A stretch of 64,000 bases of DNA from Nyssa sinensis (taxonomy: Eukaryota > Streptophyta > Magnoliopsida > Cornales > Nyssaceae). Made by a program: the position numbers and the translations under genes. The notes beneath the pieces are model-generated. The model was not told the DNA's origin. It was given only the letters and a program-made list of their open reading frames with translations, and searched no databases. Positions 57,101 through 64,000 of this stretch are shown here, one piece after another. The DNA is taken from assembly GCA_008638375.1 (NCBI GenBank), contig CM018052.1, positions 19,203,571 through 19,267,570 of the forward strand, in the 5' to 3' direction. The first letter of the stretch is position 1. Each line of letters begins with the position of its first letter.

Positions 57101-60100
57101 CTTTCTCTTAGAATTTTGAAATTATAATGATTGCCCGAATGTCAAAATATTAAAAATTATTATTTTTGGTTAATATAATATTTATTTATATTTTTTAATA
57201 AAGAAATTTAAGTCCTAAAAAAATTAAGTCTCAACACCTTGAGGTTTGCACTCCGCCTTGTAAAGGGTTAAGTGCCTTGCCTCATAAGTCATAATCTACC
57301 TTAAAAAATTTGTTGTATTGAACATCTTTGAGAAATTACTAATCTAATTCATTGAATATGCATGGTCTATCATGCTTGACTATTTCAATGAGGATTACCT
57401 TTTTGTTTTTGATTTTGTTGGTGGTTGATAAAGCTATAAATGCTATTTTTGCATATTTGTTTTCGCTTTTTTAGGACAGGGCATTAATATCTTTTTTACT
57501 GAAGAAAGTCAATCCAGGGGTTGGATTTATTTAGCTATGCACACAATATTGATTGACTTAGCAAGACTTTTTTGTTAATTAAAATTTGTATATTGACAGT
57601 TCTTTTGGAACACTCTGAACTAATTGCAGGATTAAATATGGAGTCTTGAATAATATTGGACTGATGATCTTCTTGACAGTGCTTGTTTTATTTGTGGATT
57701 GGTGTGCATGGCGAATTGTCAGACTGCCTTTGGAACCATTCTATCTGATGCGCCCCTTTTGTATATCCACGATTTTAGTGTCTTGTGCTGGTTACATTTG
57801 TGTCCCAATACTTCGTAGTTTGAAGATTCGCTCAATCATCAGAAAAGAAGGGCCTGCTAGGCACTCCTCTAAGAGGGGAACCCCTACAATGGGCGGATTG
57901 TTTTTTGTACCAATTGGAATTATTGTTGCATTTGCCACAGTTGGCTTTTCTTCCATTGAAGTTTTGGGAGCAGCAGCAGCAACTCTAGCTTTTGCTGCAG
58001 TTGGGCTACTTGATGACATCTTAAGCCTGATCAAGAATCGTAATAATGGTTTATCTGCTTGGATGAGGATTTTATTGGAGGTAAAGCTTCTTTTGTAGCT
58101 TTCTTCCTTCTCATTTTTTTAATTTGCTTTTGTTATTTGTTCTCAGAGATGATTGTTGTCAACATTTTAAGTAATCTTAAGTTGTGTTGCTTTACAGGTA
58201 GCTGCTGGAACATGGTTTTCATTTTGGTTGGATACCACAAATATATCATCCCCCTACAGCATGTATACCTTCTTGTAACTAATCAAATGTCTGATGGTAA
58301 CTCACATATCTATTCTCATGATGACAAATATTCAAGAGAACGTCAATGTTAGTTTGAATTCCTGTTAGTATTTGGGATTCAACTAATCTGTTAAAAGTTT
58401 GTTTGATCGTTAAGCAAGTGTCAATCATTTCTTTCTTTTATTTTATATAATCTTATTTTTTGCTGCATTACAATTGCAACTATTTTATATATGTAGTTAG
58501 CAGGAAAATACGGCCAAAAAAAGAAGAAGAAGAATTGTAAAAAATGCTAACCTTTAATTTTTCCATCATTCCATGGGACAATTAATATACTCCTAACGAT
58601 GCATTGTAACTCACTTCAACAGTCTTGATGGTTTTTTATTTTTTATTTTTTTTATGAGAGAAATCTTCAGTCCTCCTATAGACTAAAGGCCATTGTCAGT
58701 TACTTGATTCACATATTTTACTACTCATTTTTTATTGCTTCAGTACGTAATCTGTAATAATATTGTAACGGACTGGATTATCTGTAGAATTTTTTGAGCT
58801 CTTGATTATGAATACTTTTTTATAATTAACACATTTTATTTGTTTTTTTTTCTCTGTATCCCTCAATTTTTTGTATATTCTCATCTTCCTTATTCAATCA
58901 TTTTTCATAAAGGCCGATGAAAACTTGCGTCACATAAAGTAAACTATGACACTATGTTCAAATTCAAGGTGTCCGATATTTATATTTTGGAGTTGATAAG
59001 TATTTTTAACTTTCATTGCCGGTGAAATATATATGTATGTATATAATATCTATGTCTATCTATCTATCTATCTATATATATATATATATATATATTATAG
59101 GTGAATACAATTATACTTGTCAATAAGAAAAAGATATATATGATAGGCTAAGAAGCACGGATATGAACACAGGACACGGATACGACACGACATGGACATG
59201 TAGACACGTTATTTTTCAAAAAAGTAAGACACGGACATGTCAAGGACACGTTGAATATATATAATTTTTTATATTTTTTATATGACCATATAATAAAAAC
59301 TTAATGTTATTTCAATTAAAATTGTCATAAAAACACACAAATAATATTATTAAGAAATTAAAATAACAAAGCCATTATATAAAAATTAAAGAACTTCATC
59401 ATTTAATCATCAACATCCATGATTCAAGTGTCCGATATCCGGGAAGTATCCAAGAGTGTCAGTGTTTGACACAGACGTATGAGCCAAAATAGAGTGTCTG
59501 TGCTTCGTAGATGAGATGTATACCTGTTATCTAAAAATTTCACCGAAATCCCATTTGGATTTTCTGTACTATCCAAATGCGATGCTTCCTCATATACATG
59601 CTATACTATGCTTTGAAGTTTGAACATATTATTGCATTATTACTTTGGAAAACATAATTATTCAATATGAATGAAGGGAAAACGCACAAATTAGTTCATA
59701 GAGATCATCAAATCATCCAGTGGACCACCCTATTTGTGATACAAGCATATATATGTTGCATGTAAGGACTCAAAAAAGAAATTATTTCATGCAGTTTTAT
59801 TTTGTTTTAAATTGGATGTCAACCTTGAACTTGTGGGCCTTCCACTTTGGAACTTTATAGAGACTTGGCTCACAAATTAATGAGTGACTTGCTGCAATCC
59901 ATATTCTTTTTTTATAGGTAGAAACATATTTTTTAACTTGTATTTCATTAGAATTCACTCTAACTATTTTAGAATTGGGGATATTTAGTGATGGACAGAA
60001 ACTTAAATTACTTTAAGAACTTAAAACACTACAAAAGGAATTCAACAATTCGAAGCAGATAAACAGTGTTTGAAAAGAAGAGAATTTAGGAATTGTTACG

Positions 60101-61216
60101 AGTCTTTGGACCTTTAAATGCAAGTGCTGGAAAATATACATTGTTAAAAGGAAATTCCTTTAGGTATAAATTGAGAGTATGCTAAAATGCTATGAAGCAT
60201 AGATACTACGCTAAGGTCCAATACAGATATGGGTGGTGGCAGTGTCCAATACAGATACATGTTGCGTACAGCCCAATACGTATCGGATACAAGTCTTACA
60301 TATTAGGAAATTATTAAATATTTTTCAGACTTTGGATATGTTTGAGATACGTTTGGGAGACATTGGGGATACGGCTGGGATACTTTGGGATACAGTTTGG
60401 CTAAAATTGTAGTTCTAAGTTTTTAAAACATGCACGAGTATAAAAAATATCGTCATCTGTTTTTATACAATATATAGGGCTATTGCATTAAAAAATAACA
60501 ATGACTTTGGGAACCAAAAGAGTTGATCTATCAGCCACTTTTCTCAAGGAAATCCAAATCAAAAAGAAATAATGTATTGATATTTTAATGACATAAATCT
60601 TTTATTATTACAAGATTTACAGCAGATGGCCAAATGCAAAATCACTGACAACCACACAGTTCTTGCAATGCCCAATTTTGTTCTCCTGGGAAACAAGAAG
60701 TTGGGATTGCAAACGCATCAAGAACATTGCGATTAATTAGTTTAAAAGTTTAAGTAATTCTGGCAATTTTTTTCAGAGCAATGCCCTGTTCAACATATGT
60801 TAACTAATAGTTTGCAATGGTGCAATATTCTGTGTCTACAATTACTTATAAAAAATGGTGTAATATTCTGTGCCATTAGATATTTGATCTTCTTATGATC
60901 TCACTACAGAAGCTTTGAAGTCTATGCATAATTTACATCTTCTGTTGAAAGTCTTGCATCACATCACGTGCATCTCATGGCTGAAGTTGTTACTCATATT
61001 CTACTTCTGCTTTGCAATGCAGGAAAATGTTGGTTCCTCTTCCTGCCCCGCTGGGCCTCATTTGCCTGGGAAAATGTTATCTATTTTTGACTTCATTCTG
61101 TTTTGTTTCCATGGCAAATGGAATTAACTTAACAGATGGTCTCGATGGGTTGGCTGGAGGGACTGCTGCATTGGCTTTTATAGGAATGTCAATTGCAGTG
61201 CTTCCAATATGTTCCG
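51136..61216 (+). CDS. MraY: Chloroplast MraY-type phospho-MurNAc-pentapeptide transferase, 3' end outside window
   Basis: Six exons: 51136-51294, 51386-51454, 51944-52161, 57630-58080, 58198-58262, 61023-61216; phases agree and give 385 codons plus one base. Intron 3 starts GC (CAG then GCAAGA), the others GT; all end AG. Residues 1-75 are Ser/Arg-rich, a likely plastid transit peptide. Membrane helices start with [16 protein letters not shown]. Family motifs: [19 protein letters not shown] (polyprenyl-phosphate/UDP-sugar loop), GLLDDIL (the Asp pair) and [12 protein letters not shown]. The third catalytic Asp (MGD-G-SL) and the His-rich HHH loop should be in exons past 64,000; about 95-100 residues are missing. 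Bacterial MraY joins UDP-MurNAc-pentapeptide to undecaprenyl phosphate to make lipid I. In mosses the plastid version serves plastid peptidoglycan; in flowering plants the role is unclear. Intron 3 (5.5 kb) holds an antisense copia element. Confidence 0.93.
53071..56267 (-). pseudogene. Copia pol remnant: protease, integrase, RT, RNase H
   Basis: Minus strand, in order. Protease 56267-55740: [20 protein letters not shown], with the active D-S-G intact. Integrase: much decayed from 55,740 to 55,380, then 55378-55025 with [20 protein letters not shown] and KVFGCV. RT (RVT_2) from about 54,500: [34 protein letters not shown], then 54358-54062 with [21 protein letters not shown] and [15 protein letters not shown], and 54050-53826 with [13 protein letters not shown], where the usual Y-V-D-D is now Y-V-Y-D. 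Then 53798-53424 ([20 protein letters not shown]). RNase H 53382-53071: [25 protein letters not shown] and [13 protein letters not shown]. Stops and frameshifts separate the blocks, and RT has lost a catalytic Asp, so it is inactive. Confidence 0.93.
55272..55302 (+). repeat. Homopolymer pair T21G10 in copia integrase
   Basis: Twenty-one T followed directly by ten G. It lies in integrase sequence and reads [10 protein letters not shown] on the coding strand. Could be a real expansion or an assembly artefact. Confidence 0.9.
56270..56490 (-). repeat. GAGAGGC/GCCGA-rich short repeats in place of gag
   Basis: Plus-strand text repeats GTCGAGAGGC, GCCGAGG and GCCGAAG several times between the protease start and the primer site. 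Only ~230 bases separate them, where an intact copia element has a gag of about 1 kb. Confidence 0.7.
56688..57629 (+). other. Rest of MraY intron 3
   Basis: AT-rich intron ending in TAATTGCAG at 57629. Contains a (GA)n run near 56,991-57,006. No gene or clear element. Confidence 0.6.
58263..59151 (+). other. MraY intron 5, first part
   Basis: Intron sequence from GT at 58263. A GATA/TCTA-type microsatellite (TCTATCTATC) with a TA run lies at about 59,052-59,096. No gene. Confidence 0.6.
59152..59506. mobile_element. MITE with GAAGCAC ends, copy 1
   Basis: Left end GAAGCACGGATATGAACAC; right end reversed GAAGCACAGACACTCTATTT. Inside are many GACACG/ACGGACATG motifs and an AT-rich middle. 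355 bp, no coding capacity. An inverted copy starts at 63570. The target duplication is not clear. Confidence 0.7.
60194..60412. mobile_element. Related MITE-like remnant
   Basis: Starts GAAGCATAGATACTACGC and carries repeated CCAATACAGATA and GGGATAC motifs like the family at 59152. More diverged, and the right end is not clear. Confidence 0.5.
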
Positions 61217-63569
61217 GTCAGTATGGATATCTTTGGGCTTAAAAAACATATCTTAATTGAAGGCATTTCCTCTGAGAATCAAGGGCATAACACTTGATAA
61301 ATTCTATATCTGTTTTTTTTCCAAAAAAAAACTTATGTTTTGCTCATGCAGTAAAAACATACAATTGTTTTGAATTAGTGGCATAGATTGTACAAACATT
61401 ACGTTGAACAGAATTAGAATCTGGTTGCAAGTCATGTATCTTGGATATGAATGTGTTATAGTCTCGGAGAAAAGTAATTTGTAGAACCTTATTCCATGTC
61501 GAGGAACAGCTACTGCCACTATTAAATGGATGTAATTTGTGTCCAACCTTGTCATCTAGCCATCTAAGTTGGACAATTTAAAGTTGGATTTAGCACTTTT
61601 GGGACGAAACAATCATATTACATGGCATTTGTTTACAAAAATCTCTGCAAAACAATATAAATAAAAATAAAATGAGACTTTTAGGGGTGAGCACAGCTTC
61701 AAACTCTGGATCTAGTCAATTCTTCTCAAAACTGATCTCTTACTCATTTGTGCTTGCATAATTTATTTTATTATTTAGCTAGGAAATTGTGTTTGCATAA
61801 TTGAATGTGGATGTTGTTTACAATGGCCATTAAGTGGCATGGACCTGTGCATGTTGATTTTAACTTTGTGGTGAAACATTAGAATGTTATTTTTTTAATA
61901 ACAGTATATTATTTGAAAATGTGTTGATAAACTCGGCATGAAAAGATAGAATTACAAAAATCTAGCTTTAGTGATTTTTCAGTCATTTGAGTTGGGGGAG
62001 GGGATTCAATAACCGGCGGCTGTGCAAAACATCAGGGAAGTGGAAGTTGAACACCAGGGAAGAACGTGGAGATGGCAGGTCTTCAATCTCCATCTTCTTT
62101 TCTATCTATTCTTCTTTCTATAGTGTTCAGAAGTCAATTTTGTTTATTTTTTATTTTCCAGTATTACTAGCAATGAAGGCTGTGGAATACTGGACAAAAT
62201 ATTGATAAGTTTAATGAATGAGAGTTATGAAGGACTAGTTCCCTTTTTGTCATCCAAGCCAAACTCAATCTTGTTCAATCTGAGCTCGTTTAATAAGTGA
62301 GCTTGAAAGTTAGGCTTGAGCTTGGTTGGATTGCCTAATAAACGAGCTTGAACAAGATAAGGCAAGCCAAGCCCAAGCAGTTTGTGAATTACTCGGTTTG
62401 TTTGCAGCCTCAAATGCAGCAAAAGATCAAATAAAATATGGTAAATACACATGCAAAAAAGTCTCTTCTTTTTCAAGCATCCTCAATCAGACCAAAAGGA
62501 TTACTTCCTAATTTGAGATTCCTCAATGGTTCTATGTAGATCTTTAATCTCAATCCATATCAATTATGCTAGTGCAGAAGGAATTGCAAGAGAAAGTAAA
62601 AAGATTTGATCCAAAATGGCTCTATCCCAACCATATTAAAACACAAACACCTGCTAGTGTGCTTCATGGAGAGAGAACAAAGCACAACAAAAATCAGTAA
62701 GAATAAATCACAATTTTTTCACTCTTCATTCCATTGAAATATCACATTAAAATTTTGGGGTTAGGAAACCTTTCCATTTCTAGAACAAACATATTTCCCA
62801 TCAACAACGAAAGCGACAAAGTTAAAACAACCTTGTCATAAAAGTGAAAAACTCATTTTAAAACACTAACTAGCAAATCATGGTGACATAATTTTTTTCC
62901 TGTTTGCCTTATTTATTCCTCACAATAGCATAAATTTCACTAGTCACAAATCAATTTGATTGTTTAATCACCAATATCTGTAGCAATCAGAACATTTAAC
63001 TCTTTTCAATTAAAAAAAATTGCTTCTTGGCTTTCCTCAATTCACAGTAGAAAGTTAGAGATAAGAGATAGGGAGTGGTAGGGAGGGATTGGAGATGGTA
63101 GAGATGGGAAGCAGTAAAGACAGCAACAAGCAGTAAAAAGAGAGAAGACAAGAGTAGGAGTGTAATGGAGAGAGGGCAGAGAGAATAGAGATGGAAATGG
63201 AGAGTTATGGTTTTGTATATCGAATAATTAGAGTGAAAGGATACGTCACACTGACACGAATCAACACTTGGTATAGTGAGTTGTTAAGAGAATACGATGA
63301 CACAATAAGGACACCACATATACATGTATATATATATATGTATGGTGTACGTACATTGTATGTGTTTATTATGTATGCTCATAGCAATATTGTCAATAGA
63401 TATGTACACACACACACACTGGTGGAAAGGATAAAGGGGTGTATTGAGGGGCATTGTGATTAATGTATCTTAGGGAGCCTCTTTGGTTATTTGACACTTT
63501 TAATTTGCATTTACTGCCATCTTATTTGTAGTGGAGGCAAACCAGTTTGGACATTTGTAGGTGGTTTAT
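61217..63569 (+). other. MraY intron 6 (continues past the known exons)
   Basis: Begins GTCAGTATGG at 61217. The next exon should start AC/AG...-L-A-(I/V)-F-G; none was found up to 64,000. 62,225-62,400 has CGAGCTTGA/CAAGCTC repeat text. 63,060-63,190 is GAGA-rich. TA/CA microsatellites lie near 63,318-63,340 and 63,405-63,420. No other gene is seen. Confidence 0.55.
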
Positions 63570-64000
63570 GAAGCACAGACACTCTATTTTGGCTCACGGG
63601 TTCGTATCGGATATATGTCGGACACAGATACTCTCAGACACTTCCCAGACACATGCGGACAAGCGAAAAAAGTGTCTAATTTTTTTTTCTTTTGAATTTC
63701 GGACACGTTTTGAACAAGTTTACTTATTTATATATAGATTTTTTCTTCTTTTTCTCCTTTTCTTCTTAATTCTTGTTTGGTTATACATATATAGACACAC
63801 ACACACACACATATGTTCTATGTGATTGTAAATTTATTTTAGAACTTGAATTATGGATGTTGATAATTAAATGAATAAGTTCTTGGGTTTTTATTTAATA
63901 ACTTTGTTATTTTAACATCTTAATAATATTTTTGTGATTTTTGTGTTTTAATGTCAATTTCAATTGAAATAATATTAGATTTTTATTATATGGTCATATA
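63570..64000. mobile_element. MITE with GAAGCAC ends, copy 2, cut by window edge
   Basis: Starts GAAGCACAGACACTCTATTT and runs in the opposite orientation to 59152-59506. The final bases (TTTTATTATATGGTCATATA) are the reverse complement of text near 59280-59298. A CA run at 63,796-63,811 is extra to copy 1. Its right end lies beyond the window. Confidence 0.7.

Noticed and set aside
62326..62511. Frame reading LLGLFAASNAAKD as a possible next MraY exon
   Set aside because: It has no match to the expected continuation (F-G-A-S-M...H-N-R-Y) and lies in GAGCTTGA-type repeat text. Splice phase also does not fit.
1..64000. CRISPR arrays, bacterial operons, organelle DNA insertions or virus-derived segments
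   Set aside because: No spaced repeats of CRISPR type, no operon-like coding, no recognisable plastid or mitochondrial genes. All reverse transcriptase sequence fits LINE or copia rather than pararetrovirus.

Overview
This is AT-rich nuclear DNA from a flowering plant, almost certainly a eudicot. The evidence is two intron-split plant genes (a DUF642 wall protein and a plastid MraY-type transferase) set in a dense mass of plant transposons: L1-type LINE with RNase H, Ty1/copia, chromovirus-like LTRs, MULE, hAT and Stowaway elements. No species can be named from the sequence. There is no CRISPR array, operon, rRNA or clear functional tRNA gene.

Layout. 1-18,780 is a nest of transposons: a short LINE 3' end, a ZMYM1/hAT transposase remnant, a long minus-strand LINE broken by a long solo LTR that itself contains a second solo LTR of the same family, and a copia solo LTR inside the LINE endonuclease. 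A ~400-bp duplication (673-1056 and 18374-18776) flanks this nest. 20,533-27,163 holds a complete three-exon DUF642 gene on the plus strand with a 4.8-kb first intron. 27,164-30,640 is AT-rich with a Stowaway MITE and an isolated snRNA-type promoter. 30,650-39,180 is one decayed MULE transposase gene cut by four later insertions. 39,186-43,649 is a third solo LTR of the long family, with a perfect 5-bp target duplication. 43,650-50,122 has small non-autonomous elements and a copia 5' end (LTR, primer site and gag). 51,000-64,000 is the 5' part of a chloroplast MraY gene on the plus strand. Six exons are visible and the last exons lie past the right edge; its third intron starts with GC instead of GT and carries an antisense copia element lacking gag.

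The two host genes are not obviously linked in function: one acts in the cell wall, the other in the plastid. The most unusual structure is the long LTR family (about 3.85 kb per basic unit, three copies). Each copy has grown in its own way by internal tandem duplication or nested insertion, and at least two copies carry a tRNA-like block with pol III A and B boxes, antisense to the LTR.
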